DNA of 64,000 nucleotides from Sphaerisporangium fuscum (GTDB taxonomy: Bacteria > Actinomycetota > Actinomycetes > Streptosporangiales > Streptosporangiaceae): the NCBI RefSeq assembly GCF_018531465.1, contig NZ_JAHDTF010000002.1, forward strand, positions 124,001 through 188,000. The letters run 5' to 3'. Position numbers and translations under genes: made by a program. Shown here piece after piece: positions 1 through 7,669 of the stretch. Each line of letters starts with the position of its first letter. Positions within the stretch are counted from its first letter, which is position 1. The notes beneath the pieces are model-generated. The model worked only from the letters and a program-made list of their open reading frames with translations. It was not told where the DNA came from and made no database searches.

Positions 1-59
1 CCGTCCCTGGCCCGCGCCAGCGCTCGCCGCATCGCGGCGTCAGTGGGGTTCACGTTCAT
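1..59 (-). CDS. ribD: Partial N-terminus, probably RibD-type deaminase
   Basis: Only the first 19 codons are inside the window, reading leftwards off the edge from an ATG at 59. The peptide starts MNVNPTDAAMRRALARARD. The pattern of a short polar lead followed by A-M-R-R-A-L-x-x-A resembles the first helix of the riboflavin-pathway deaminase/reductase RibD, whose zinc-dependent deaminase domain usually begins this way. TadA-type tRNA deaminases share a similar helix, so the symbol is tentative. No FMN riboswitch could be recognised in the 166 bases between it and the next gene, and no clear ribosome binding site precedes the ATG. Family assignment is inference from a very short fragment. Confidence 0.4.
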   Translation of the reverse strand, partial: MNVNPTDAAMRRALARARD

Positions 60-225
60 GAAGGCACAGTACGAAACCGTTCCAACCATCCGGTCCATCG
101 GGGGGCCCGTAAGTCAGCGGACTTTAGCGATCCTTAAAGGTAAGAGTCAGAAGTTCTAGATGGACGTAAACAGTTGCATGGGACGACAATTGAGTCATCA
201 CCCCTTCCAACCCCAGGAGACTGCA

Positions 226-420
226 ATGTCCGTGCTGGTCATCGCCTTCATCGTCGCCGCCGCCGTCCTCGCTCCGCTCTTCGGAGCCGACACGCGCGAC
301 GGTCGCGACTGGAGACCCGCGACCCCGTGGACGCCCGACGAGGGACACGAGGACGTCAGAACGATCGGTAGTCGCGAGCGGGCATCCTCGGCCCGCGTGC
401 GGGTGGCCTCCGCCCGCTGA
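226..420 (+). CDS. Small single-span membrane protein
   Basis: A 64-residue protein. The ATG at 226 is chosen over an earlier in-frame ATG at 160 because AGGAGA lies 6 bases upstream of it and the product then starts directly with a hydrophobic helix (about residues 2-20, VLVIAFIVAAAVLAPLF). The rest is polar and charged, with the segment GADTRDGRDW immediately after the membrane span. The likely topology is N-terminal anchor with a cytoplasmic tail. No known domain was recognised and no function is proposed. Its 3' end overlaps the convergent DNA glycosylase gene by 65 bases, so the last third of one or both reading frames is constrained on both strands. Confidence 0.6.
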   Translation: MSVLVIAFIVAAAVLAPLFGADTRDGRDWRPATPWTPDEGHEDVRTIGSRERASSARVRVASAR

Positions 421-1279
421 TCTCCAGCAGGCGGGTGATCCGGTACCGGTGCCCGCTGAACGGAGCGAGCAGTTCGAGCATCCCCGCGTCGTCGGTCTTC
501 CGTCCCGTCAGCGACCATCCCACCAGCGAGGGCAGGTGGTAGTCGCCGACCGAGACGGCGTCGGGATCACCATGGGCCCGCTGCCGCGTCTCCGCCGAGG
601 TCCACACCCCGATTCCCGGCAGCGCCCGCAGCAGCCTGTCGGCCTCCGCCGATCCGGCCGCCTCCAGCTTGGCGGCGTGCGGGGCGGCGTTGACGATCGT
701 CCTGGCCCGTACGGCCTCCGCGCCGGCGCGGTGCCAGTCCCACGAAGGGACCGCCCGCCACACCTCGGGCGCCGGGAAGACCCGCATGCCGGCGGGCGCC
801 GGGCCCGGGGCGGGCTCGCCGTACCTGCCCAGCAGCCAGCGCCAGGCGCGCCAGGCCTCACGGCCGACGACCTTCTGCTCCAGGACGGCCGGCACCAGCG
901 CCTCGAAGACCCGTGAGGTGCGCCCGACCCGCACCCCGGCGTAGCGGGCGGCCAGCTCCCGCAGCAGCTCGTACCCGCCGGAGGCGGTCCGTTCGACCAG
1001 CCGCCGGAACTCGGCCACCTGGTCGTCGGCCCCGAGCAACTGGGGCAGCGTCTCCAGCATCCAGCCCGCGCCGGGCCCCCACGCCCGCGCCACCACGACC
1101 CCCTCGCGGGCGTCGGCCACCAGGCGCAGCGTCCCCGGGCCGTCGGGCGTGCGGGACGTACGCCAGATCGCCCCGTCGGGAGTGATCTGCCAGGCGGGAT
1201 CGCCGGTGCCGCGGCGGTGCGGCGCCATCGTCGTCCTCACGTCGAGAGGACCGTCGGGCCGCCACCTGCGTTCCAGCAC
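356..1279 (-). CDS. DNA-3-methyladenine glycosylase family protein (HhH-GPD)
   Basis: A 307-residue protein of the AlkA/HhH-GPD superfamily, which removes alkylated bases from DNA in base-excision repair. Visible features: the helix segment VPAVLEQKVVGREA (about 130-143, the equivalent of the AlkA substrate-binding helix), the helix-hairpin-helix LPGIGVWTS (about 220-228), and the catalytic aspartate in SVGDYHLP (about 243). The start is a GTG at 1279; it keeps the N-terminal segment RRWRPDGPLDV, which looks like part of the usual N-terminal beta domain. Cytoplasmic, probably its own transcription unit. It runs convergently into the small membrane protein gene. The exact base preference cannot be read from sequence. 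Confidence 0.85.
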   Translation of the reverse strand: MLERRWRPDGPLDVRTTMAPHRRGTGDPAWQITPDGAIWRTSRTPDGPGTLRLVADAREGVVVARAWGPGAGWMLETLPQLLGADDQVAEFRRLVERTASGGYELLRELAARYAGVRVGRTSRVFEALVPAVLEQKVVGREAWRAWRWLLGRYGEPAPGPAPAGMRVFPAPEVWRAVPSWDWHRAGAEAVRARTIVNAAPHAAKLEAAGSAEADRLLRALPGIGVWTSAETRQRAHGDPDAVSVGDYHLPSLVGWSLTGRKTDDAGMLELLAPFSGHRYRITRLLEISGRRPPARGPRMPARDYRSF

Positions 1280-1324
1280 CCACCCAGCCTATTGCGCCGT
1301 GCGGCCCCGATCCCCGGGCGCTCG

Positions 1325-2428
1325 TCAGACGTCGCTGGAGAAGCGCACGGCGTTCGGCGGAAGGTGGACGCCTGGCCAGACCCGCGCGCCGGAGAGCAGC
1401 TCGTTGCCCGGACCCACCACGGCGCCGTCGCCGACCACGGCGTTGCGCAGCACGGCCCCCGAGCGGATGATCGCCCCGGCCCCGACCACGGAGTCGACGA
1501 CGACGGCCCCCGACTCCACGACGCAGCCCGCGTCGAGCACGCTGCCCTGGACGCACGCGTCGGACTCCACCCGCGCCCGGGCGCCCACCACCGTGCCGCC
1601 GGAGACCTTGGCGTTCGGCGAGACACTGGCCTCGGGCAGCGTGAGGAACTCCCCGCAGGGACCGGGAAGCGCCGGGGACCTCAGGCGGCCGAGCACCAGG
1701 TCGCAGGACCCCTGGACGAAGGCCGCCGGGGTGCCGACGTCGAGCCAGTACGACCGGTCGGCGTACCCGAGCACCAGCTCGCCGGACTCGATCAGGCTGG
1801 GGAAGGTCTCGCGCTCCACCGAGACCACCTGGCCCTCGGGGATCCGGTCGATGCACGAGCGCTGGAAGACGTAGCAGCCGGCGTTGATGCGGTTCGTCAC
1901 GGGGTTCGGGGTCTTCTCCAGGAAGGCGGTGACCCGGCCGTCGTCGTCGGTGGGCACGCAGCCGAAACGCGAGGGGTCGTCGACCTCCGTCAGGTGGAGC
2001 GTGAGGGAGGCGCCGCTGGAGACGTGCAGGGCGACCTGCTCGGAGATGTCGTGGCCGGAGAGGATGTCGCCGTTGAGCACCAGCACCGGAGCGTCGGGGC
2101 CGCAGGTGAGCGCCTGGGCGGCGTTGCGGATGGCGCCGCCGGTGCCGAGCGGCGTCTCCTCGGTCATGTACTCCAAGGAGAGCCCGAACGCCGAACCGTC
2201 CCCGAAGGCCTCGTTGAACATCGAGGCTCGGTAGGAGGTGGCGAACACGATGCGCCGGACGCCGAACGAGCGCGCCCGCGCGAGCTGGTGGGCGAGGAAG
2301 GGGACGCCCGCGGTGAGCAGCAGCGGCTTGGGGGTGCTCAGGGTGAGCGGGCGTAGCCGGGTGCCCTGGCCGCCGACGAGGAGGATGGCCTCGAGATGCG
2401 CCGACTCCGGCGAGTAGCTGTCCGTCAC
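1325..2428 (-). CDS. Mannose-1-phosphate guanylyltransferase-like NDP-sugar pyrophosphorylase
   Basis: A 367-residue nucleotidyltransferase that joins a sugar 1-phosphate to an NTP to give an activated sugar. The N-terminal Rossmann domain has the signature LVGGQGTRLRPLT (about 17-29) and the conserved lysine in STPKPLL, then the metal-binding aspartate in LVLNGDILSG (about 118-127). From about residue 265 the sequence becomes a hexapeptide-type left-handed beta-helix (repeats such as VVGDGAVVGPG). This two-domain layout is that of the actinobacterial ManB/GDP-mannose pyrophosphorylases, so GDP-mannose is the likeliest product. Start is a GTG; the sequence TAGCCT lies 7 bases upstream and could be the -10 box of a leaderless transcript. 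It follows the glycosyltransferase gene after only 15 bases, consistent with an operon supplying sugar donors. Confidence 0.82.
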   Translation of the reverse strand: MTDSYSPESAHLEAILLVGGQGTRLRPLTLSTPKPLLLTAGVPFLAHQLARARSFGVRRIVFATSYRASMFNEAFGDGSAFGLSLEYMTEETPLGTGGAIRNAAQALTCGPDAPVLVLNGDILSGHDISEQVALHVSSGASLTLHLTEVDDPSRFGCVPTDDDGRVTAFLEKTPNPVTNRINAGCYVFQRSCIDRIPEGQVVSVERETFPSLIESGELVLGYADRSYWLDVGTPAAFVQGSCDLVLGRLRSPALPGPCGEFLTLPEASVSPNAKVSGGTVVGARARVESDACVQGSVLDAGCVVESGAVVVDSVVGAGAIIRSGAVLRNAVVGDGAVVGPGNELLSGARVWPGVHLPPNAVRFSSDV

Positions 2429-2443
2429 ACGGGTGAGGCTAGC

Positions 2444-3571
2444 TCACTGATCGAGTGCCCGTTGATAGGACACCATATGCGCTTCGGCGGAGGCGTCCCA
2501 CGTGAACTCCCGCGAGCGGGCGATCCCGGCCTCCGACAGGGCCCGCCTGCGCTCGGGTGACTCCAGCAGCGCCCGCAGCGCGTCCCTGATGCTCTCGGCG
2601 TCCGGCTCGGTGTACGCCACGGCCTCGCCGCCGACCTCGGGAAGCGAGGTGCGGTGGGTGGTGAGCACGGGAGCGCCGCAGGCCATGGCCTCCAGCACCG
2701 GCAGCCCGAAGCCCTCGCCGCGCGAGGGGAAGGCCACCACGACCGCGCCGCCGAGGAACCCCGGCAGGTCGGCGAAGGAGAGGTAGCCGGGGCGCACCAC
2801 GCGCACCGTCACCGGAAGCCGGCTGATCGCCTCGTCGACCTCGTCGTTCCAGCTCGCGCCGCTGGCCAGCACCAGTGCGGGCGGGGACGGCAGGTCGCCG
2901 GCGGCCTGCCCGAAGCCCCTGACGAGGTTCGGGACGTTCTTGCGCGGCTCGAAGGCGCCGAGGAAGGCGACGTACGGCCGGCCGTGCAGGCCCAGCCGGC
3001 CCGCCACCCTCTTGATCTCGCCGTCGGACGGCGGGTGGAACAGCGCCGGGTCGACCCCGTGGTAGGCGACGTCGATGCGGGTGGGATCGGCCTCCAGCAC
3101 GCGCACCAGCTCGTCGCGGGTCGCCTTGGAGGGCACGATGACCCGCGAGGCGTGGCGGGCGGCCGTGCGCGTGGCGGCCCGGAAGAAGGACCCCTTGGTG
3201 ATGTCGTGCTGGTCGGGCTCGGTGAACCAGATCGCGTCGTGGACGGTGGCGACGGTGGGCAGCCCGCAGTGGAGCGGGATGGAGTAGTAGGGGGCGTGGA
3301 TGACCTGGGCGCCCACCTGGCGGGCCAGCACGGGGACGCCGGTCTGCTCCCAGACCAGCCGGGGACCCCTGCTGGCGATGGCCGGGGGCCCGGGGATGAT
3401 GCGCGCGGACGGCGCGAGGTGACCGTAACGCTCGGCGTCGGCTCGCTGGCACACCACCGCGAGATCGGCGCCGGCCCGGTCGAGAGCCGCGACGAGCCCG
3501 TCGACGTAGCGGATCAGCGCCCCGCGGTCGGCGGGAGCCGCTGTGGCGTCGACGAGCACTCGGGGCGTCAA
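2444..3571 (-). CDS. Glycosyltransferase family 4 (mannosyltransferase-like)
   Basis: A 375-residue GT-B-fold retaining glycosyltransferase. The C-terminal donor-binding half carries the EX7E-type motif region EGFGLPVLEAMACGAPVLT (about 281-299) and the preceding GAFEPRKNV segment (about 206-214) typical of GT4 enzymes; the N-terminal half has the HAPYYSIPL acceptor-side strand. It acts in the cytoplasm at the membrane face, transferring a sugar from a nucleotide donor, plausibly GDP-mannose made by the adjacent gene. The start is read as TTG at 3571 (a GTG four codons later is possible). AAAGGAA lies 11 bases before the TTG but is buried in a predicted hairpin (3583-3637), suggesting translational control. 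Confidence 0.8.
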   Translation of the reverse strand: MTPRVLVDATAAPADRGALIRYVDGLVAALDRAGADLAVVCQRADAERYGHLAPSARIIPGPPAIASRGPRLVWEQTGVPVLARQVGAQVIHAPYYSIPLHCGLPTVATVHDAIWFTEPDQHDITKGSFFRAATRTAARHASRVIVPSKATRDELVRVLEADPTRIDVAYHGVDPALFHPPSDGEIKRVAGRLGLHGRPYVAFLGAFEPRKNVPNLVRGFGQAAGDLPSPPALVLASGASWNDEVDEAISRLPVTVRVVRPGYLSFADLPGFLGGAVVVAFPSRGEGFGLPVLEAMACGAPVLTTHRTSLPEVGGEAVAYTEPDAESIRDALRALLESPERRRALSEAGIARSREFTWDASAEAHMVSYQRALDQ

Positions 3572-3582
3572 GAGCGGTCGTT

Positions 3583-3637
3583 CCTTTCGGGTCTCCGTGC
3601 CTGCCTGGAGCGACGGAGACCGCGCGCGGGCGAAAGG
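3583..3637 (-). promoter_or_regulatory. Hairpin that would mask the ribosome binding site of the GT4 gene
   Basis: Two pairs of perfect inverted arms are nested: GGTCTCCGT (3590-3598) with ACGGAGACC (3613-3621), and outside them CCTTTCG (3583-3589) with CGAAAGG (3631-3637), separated on one side by a 9-base bulge. In the leftward mRNA the CGAAAGG arm contains the AAAGG of the only good Shine-Dalgarno sequence for the TTG start at 3571, so the folded form would hide it. The arrangement resembles RNA thermometers or other ribosome-site-sequestering elements. Pairing is seen in the sequence; the regulatory role is inference. Confidence 0.45.
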
Positions 3638-3826
3638 CGCTCCATCGTGCGAACCGGCCGGTGCACTGCCGTGCCCCGTCGGCTCGCGCCGGCTGTCCTC
3701 GCCCCGATCCCCATCAACCTCACTCTATTGCGAGCGTCCCCAAATTCGTGAGAGAAATCACCGGACATTCAGGGCGGAAGCCATCCACCGGGCGGGGGGC
3801 ACGCCCTGCCGATCGGCGTCCGGCGG

Positions 3827-4756
3827 TCAGCGGGAGTGGCGTTCGACGGCGGCCGGGACGGCCTCCGCGCGGCGGGCGGCCAGGCCGGCGAGCCCCGCGC
3901 AGATGAGGTCCCCGGCCGAGACCACCAGCCGGGAGCACAGCGCCGCCGCGATGGCCGAGCCCCCGTCGAGCACGGGCGCCAGCGCCGCCACCATGGCGAC
4001 CTCGCGCACGCCCGCCCCCGCGGGGGCGACGACGATGACGAACCCCAGGCACCAGGCGAGCGCGAACGCGCCGAGGGAGAGGGCGAGGGCCCGCGGCCCG
4101 GTGGCCCCCAGCCCGGCGGCGATCAGCGCCAGGTGCACGCCGTACGCCAGCCAGCCCGCGAAGGCCCAGCCGGCGGAGGCGAGCACGCCACGGCGGCTGA
4201 GCGGGCGCTCCAGCGGGGGCCGGCGCAGCGCCTTGAGGCCGAGGCCGATGACACCGTTGACGATCTTGGGATGCAGGCCCACGGCGAGCAGGGGAAGCAG
4301 CAGCAGGAGCCAGGCGTACCGGGCCACGGAGTCGCCGGCGAACACCGGGAGGGTCACGGCGGCGACCAGGAGACCGCTGGCGAGATAGATCGGATAGGTC
4401 AGGAAGAAGGCGGCGGCGCTTCGCGAGCGCGGGACGCCCAGGTCCTTGCCCATCTCCATCTGCGCGAGCACCGGCCACAGCGACCCGGGGATGTACTTGC
4501 CGAGCTGCCCGACGAAGAAGACCTTCGCCGCGCCCGCGAACGGCAGCGGGGACCCCAGGTCGGCCAGCAGCGCCCGCCACATGAGCATGCCCGCCGTCAG
4601 CGCCCCGAGCACGGCCACCAGGGAGCCCGCGAGCAGCGGCCAGGAGAGCCGGGAGAAGCCGTCGGCGACCTGCGCCCACCGGCCCGCGATGGCCCACGCC
4701 CCGAACCCCAGCGCGACCAGCAGGAAGACGCCCCTGATCAGCTTCTTGCGGTTCAC
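3827..4756 (-). CDS. Flippase-like polytopic membrane protein (UPF0104/LPG-synthase TM family), copy 1
   Basis: A 309-residue integral membrane protein with about eight hydrophobic spans. The motif VGQLGKYIPGSLW near residue 80 and VVAPAGAGVREVAM near residue 245 are hallmarks of the lysylphosphatidylglycerol-synthetase transmembrane/UPF0104 family, members of which flip or transport lipid-linked intermediates. The start is a GTG at 4756 whose bases overlap the TGA stop of the upstream methyltransferase (GTGA), so the two are translationally coupled. A homologous gene lies just beyond the methyltransferase on the other strand (5693-6637) with the same GKYIPGS motif. The likely role is moving a glycan-lipid intermediate of this envelope cluster; the substrate is unknown. 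Confidence 0.75.
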   Translation of the reverse strand: MNRKKLIRGVFLLVALGFGAWAIAGRWAQVADGFSRLSWPLLAGSLVAVLGALTAGMLMWRALLADLGSPLPFAGAAKVFFVGQLGKYIPGSLWPVLAQMEMGKDLGVPRSRSAAAFFLTYPIYLASGLLVAAVTLPVFAGDSVARYAWLLLLLPLLAVGLHPKIVNGVIGLGLKALRRPPLERPLSRRGVLASAGWAFAGWLAYGVHLALIAAGLGATGPRALALSLGAFALAWCLGFVIVVAPAGAGVREVAMVAALAPVLDGGSAIAAALCSRLVVSAGDLICAGLAGLAARRAEAVPAAVERHSR

Positions 4757-5583
4757 GGCGTCGGCACGGGCTCGGGCGGCTGCGGCAGGCCGGCGCCGAG
4801 CGGCCTGCGCGGGCTCTTGGTCGCCACCCACAGGTAGGTCGGGACGACGGGCAGGAGCGCCCGCAGGGCCGGACGCGGCGTCCTCGCCAGCGTGGACTGC
4901 GCGACCCGCCCGACCGTCCCCGGGAACAACTCGCCTCCGGCGAACCGCTCCGGGGAGGCCAGCACCGGGAACGAGTAGTCCCACACGTGGAAGCCGGCGA
5001 GCATGCGCCGCAGCCCCCGCCGGGTGCGGAAGCGCTCGTAGTAGTGGTCGGCGCGGCCGGTCGCCCGGACGTACCGGTCGGCCAGCGACGGCGGGAGGTA
5101 CGACAGGAACGGCAGCTTGTAGTGGGGCTCCATCACGCCGAGGCGGTTGCCGAGGCCGAGGTACAGCACGCCGTCGTCGGCGAGCACCCGGTGCATCTCC
5201 TTCACCACGGCGTCGGGGTCGACCACGTGCTCGTAGATGTGGTTGAAGACCAGCACGTCCATCGAGCGGTCGGGGAAGGGCAGCGCGGTGCCGTCGGCGC
5301 AGACGAACTCGACCCGCTCGCCGAACCGTTCGGCCGCCTTGCGCAGGCCGGGGACGTCGATGTCGACGCCGAACGCGTGGGCGGCGCCCGCCGAGGCGAG
5401 CTCGTCGGCGATGAACCCGGCCGAGCACCCGATGTCGGCGACGGTCAGCCCTTCGAGCACCGTGACGCCGGCGTCCCTGCCGAGGAAGTGCGCGAGCACA
5501 GCGATGATCTTGGCCGCCTTGCGGCGGCGCTTGGCCTCGTCCAGCATCGCGGACTGGAATTCGGAGTACTCGAGCTGTGCCAC
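4753..5583 (-). CDS. Class I SAM-dependent methyltransferase
   Basis: A 276-residue methyltransferase with the SAM-binding motif I ADIGCSAGF (about 49-57), an acidic end of strand 2 (FGVDID) and the post-II segment FNHIYEHVVDPDAVV (about 110-124) typical of UbiE/methyltransferase-11 enzymes. It transfers a methyl group from SAM, presumably to a sugar, lipid or glycan end in this glycosyltransferase-rich cluster; the acceptor cannot be read. A GTG at 5583 is preferred because the protein then starts MAQLEYSEFQ; a TTG at 5607 gives a version eight residues longer. The stop codon overlaps the start of the flippase-like gene. The gene is divergent from the second flippase-like gene. Confidence 0.78.
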   Translation of the reverse strand: MAQLEYSEFQSAMLDEAKRRRKAAKIIAVLAHFLGRDAGVTVLEGLTVADIGCSAGFIADELASAGAAHAFGVDIDVPGLRKAAERFGERVEFVCADGTALPFPDRSMDVLVFNHIYEHVVDPDAVVKEMHRVLADDGVLYLGLGNRLGVMEPHYKLPFLSYLPPSLADRYVRATGRADHYYERFRTRRGLRRMLAGFHVWDYSFPVLASPERFAGGELFPGTVGRVAQSTLARTPRPALRALLPVVPTYLWVATKSPRRPLGAGLPQPPEPVPTP

Positions 5584-5692
5584 GCGTTGCCTACCCACGC
5601 CGCCCAAGAGTAGTGGGTGCCCGCGTCATGAGGGCGTAACGATGGCGCGGCGAAGCTACCCCTTGGTAATGATGACGTCGTACGCTGGCCGA

Positions 5693-6637
5693 ATGCTGAG
5701 CCGGTTGCGATCGAGCCCCCTGCTGAGGGCCGCGCTCGCGCTCGTCGCGCTGGGCTTCCTGGGCTACGGGCTGTCCAAGAACTGGAACGACTCCGTCGCC
5801 GCCCTCACGAGGCTGTCGTGGTGGACGGTCGCGGGCTCCTTCGCGGCCGTGCTGGTGGGCCTGGGCTTCATGCTGGTGGCCTGGCGCGCCGTGCTGGCCG
5901 GGTTCGGCTCCCGGCTGCCGATGGGGATCGCCGCGAAGGTGCTGTTCATGGGGCAGCTCGGCAAGTACATCCCCGGCTCGGTGTGGGCGTTCGCCGCCAT
6001 GATGGAGCTCGCCCGCGACCACGGCTCCCCGCCCCGCCGCACCTTCGGCGCCACCGTGGTCGGCCTGGTCGACTCGCTCGGCTGCGCGCTCGCGCTCGCG
6101 GCGGTGACGCTGCCCCTCACCTCGCAGGACGTCGCGCGGCAGACGTGGTACCTGCTCGCGCTCATCCCGCTCATCGTGATCGGCCTGCACCCCCGGGTGC
6201 TGACCTTCGGCCTCAACCTCCTGCTGCGGATCGCCCGCAAGGAGCCGCTCGACCAGGTGCTCTCCGGACGCGCCATGCTCGTGGCGACGGCCTGGACGAT
6301 GGCCGGGTGGCTGTTCTACGGCGCGCACATCTGGCTGCTGCTCGGCGACATGCGCCCCGGTGGGGCGTCGCTGTTCGCGGTGGCCGCCGGGGCGTACGCG
6401 CTGGCCTGGGTCACGGGCCTGCTCACCGTGATCGTCCCGGCCGGCATCGGCGTGCGCGAGGGCGCCATGGTGCTGGTGCTCGCCCCGGTGCTGGACGCCC
6501 CGCACGCGCTGGTCATCGCGGTCGTGTCGCGGCTGGCGTTCACCCTGGCCGACGTGGTGTGGGCCGGTCTCGGCTTCCTGCTGGCGCGCGCTCACGCCCC
6601 GTCGGCGAGCAGGACCTCCGAATACGCCGCCCAGTAG
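5693..6637 (+). CDS. Flippase-like polytopic membrane protein (UPF0104/LPG-synthase TM family), copy 2
   Basis: A 314-residue membrane protein, paralogue of the product of 3827-4756: both have MGQLGKYIPGS/VGQLGKYIPGS, a LHPR/LHPK loop, AWxxAGWLxYGxH and VPAGIGVRE/APAGAGVRE. About eight membrane spans. The ATG at 5693 is chosen because the first span follows at once; an ATG at 5642 would add 17 residues and has GAGGG upstream, so the start is uncertain. The family is associated with translocation of lipid-linked intermediates. The last 46 bases overlap the convergent GT4 gene. Having two divergent copies beside one methyltransferase suggests two related substrates or a heteromeric transporter (inference). 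Confidence 0.75.
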   Translation: MLSRLRSSPLLRAALALVALGFLGYGLSKNWNDSVAALTRLSWWTVAGSFAAVLVGLGFMLVAWRAVLAGFGSRLPMGIAAKVLFMGQLGKYIPGSVWAFAAMMELARDHGSPPRRTFGATVVGLVDSLGCALALAAVTLPLTSQDVARQTWYLLALIPLIVIGLHPRVLTFGLNLLLRIARKEPLDQVLSGRAMLVATAWTMAGWLFYGAHIWLLLGDMRPGGASLFAVAAGAYALAWVTGLLTVIVPAGIGVREGAMVLVLAPVLDAPHALVIAVVSRLAFTLADVVWAGLGFLLARAHAPSASRTSEYAAQ

Positions 6638-7668
6638 GGCTCCGGGTCGACGGCCTTGACCCCCGCCGCCAGCCGCTCGGGCTCGCCGTCGGCGTAGAAC
6701 CGGCCGAGGGCCTCGGCCAGCGCGTCGGCCGAGCCGGGCTCGACCAGCAGGCCGTCGACGCCGTCGGTGACGTGCTCGGCCAGCGCCCCCACCCTGGTGG
6801 CGATGACGGGGAGGCCGTGCTCGTGGCCCAGCCAGGCGTTCTGGCTGGCGGTGGCCGACCGGTAGGGCAGCACGAGCGCGTCGGCCCGCGCGAACAGCGC
6901 CGGGACGTCGGCGGCGGCGACGTACCCCGGCCGCAGCTCCACCCGGTCACCGAGCCCGAGCTCGGTGATCAGCGCACGCGTGTCGTCCAGGCCGCCCCAG
7001 AACTCGCCGGCCACGGTCAGCGAGACGTCCGGCACGCGGGCGAGGGCGCGCAGCAGCAGGTCGAGCCCCTTGTACGGCCTGACCATGCCGAAGAACAGCA
7101 GCCGGCGGCGCACCTCCCGGACGCCCGTCGCCTCGGCCCTGGCCGGCAGGTGGGGCGGCAGCGCGGCGACGGACACCGGCGCGGGCGCCAGCCGCCTGGC
7201 CAGCCCCGCCTGCTCCTCCGAATGCGCCAGCACCCGGTCGACCCGCCGCAGCAACGCCCTCATCAGCGGCGCGTCGTACGGCTTGCGCTCGTGCGGCAGC
7301 ACGTTGTGGCACAGCGCCACCACCCTCGCGCGGCCGCGCAGGCCGGAAAGGATGCCGAGGTACGGCGGGACCTGCACGGGGCTGAGCACCGTCAGCACCA
7401 CGAGGTCGGCCCCGCGCAGCCGGCGCCCGCCCCGGAACCAGCCGTCGGGGCGGCGCCAGTCGAGGTCGCGCCGCACGCCGGGGTACGGCTCACCCTCGGG
7501 CTCCGAGATCGTCTGCTGTCCCGGGTAGAGGAACGAGGGGTACTGCGCGCGCCACGACTCGATCACGACGTCGTGGCCGCGCGCCGCCAGCCGGTGCGCG
7601 AGCTCGGTGGTGTGCTGCGCCCCGCCGCCCTTGTACGGATAGGTCGGGCCGACGATCGCGATCCGCAC
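6592..7668 (-). CDS. Glycosyltransferase family 4
   Basis: A 358-residue GT-B glycosyltransferase. The N-terminus AIVGPTYPYKGGGAQHTTE shows the glycine-rich acceptor-site loop of GT4 enzymes. FGMVRPYKGLDLLL (about 188-201) and the donor-site segment GHEHGLPVIATRVGALAEH (about 284-302) complete the fold; the usual first glutamate of the EX7E motif is in this stretch. The start is a GTG at 7668, one base after the stop of the upstream GT2 gene, so the two are probably translated together. It acts on the cytoplasmic side of the membrane in assembling the envelope glycan. Donor and acceptor are unknown. Confidence 0.78.
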   Translation of the reverse strand: MRIAIVGPTYPYKGGGAQHTTELAHRLAARGHDVVIESWRAQYPSFLYPGQQTISEPEGEPYPGVRRDLDWRRPDGWFRGGRRLRGADLVVLTVLSPVQVPPYLGILSGLRGRARVVALCHNVLPHERKPYDAPLMRALLRRVDRVLAHSEEQAGLARRLAPAPVSVAALPPHLPARAEATGVREVRRRLLFFGMVRPYKGLDLLLRALARVPDVSLTVAGEFWGGLDDTRALITELGLGDRVELRPGYVAAADVPALFARADALVLPYRSATASQNAWLGHEHGLPVIATRVGALAEHVTDGVDGLLVEPGSADALAEALGRFYADGEPERLAAGVKAVDPEPYWAAYSEVLLADGA

Positions 7669-7669
7669 G

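Noticed and set aside
60..225. FMN riboswitch upstream of the ribD-like fragment
   Set aside because: The conserved core elements of the FMN aptamer were not found in this stretch on the minus strand.
3836..4837. A 333-codon + strand frame opposite the flippase-like gene
   Set aside because: Low-complexity shadow; the opposite strand encodes a clear membrane protein family.
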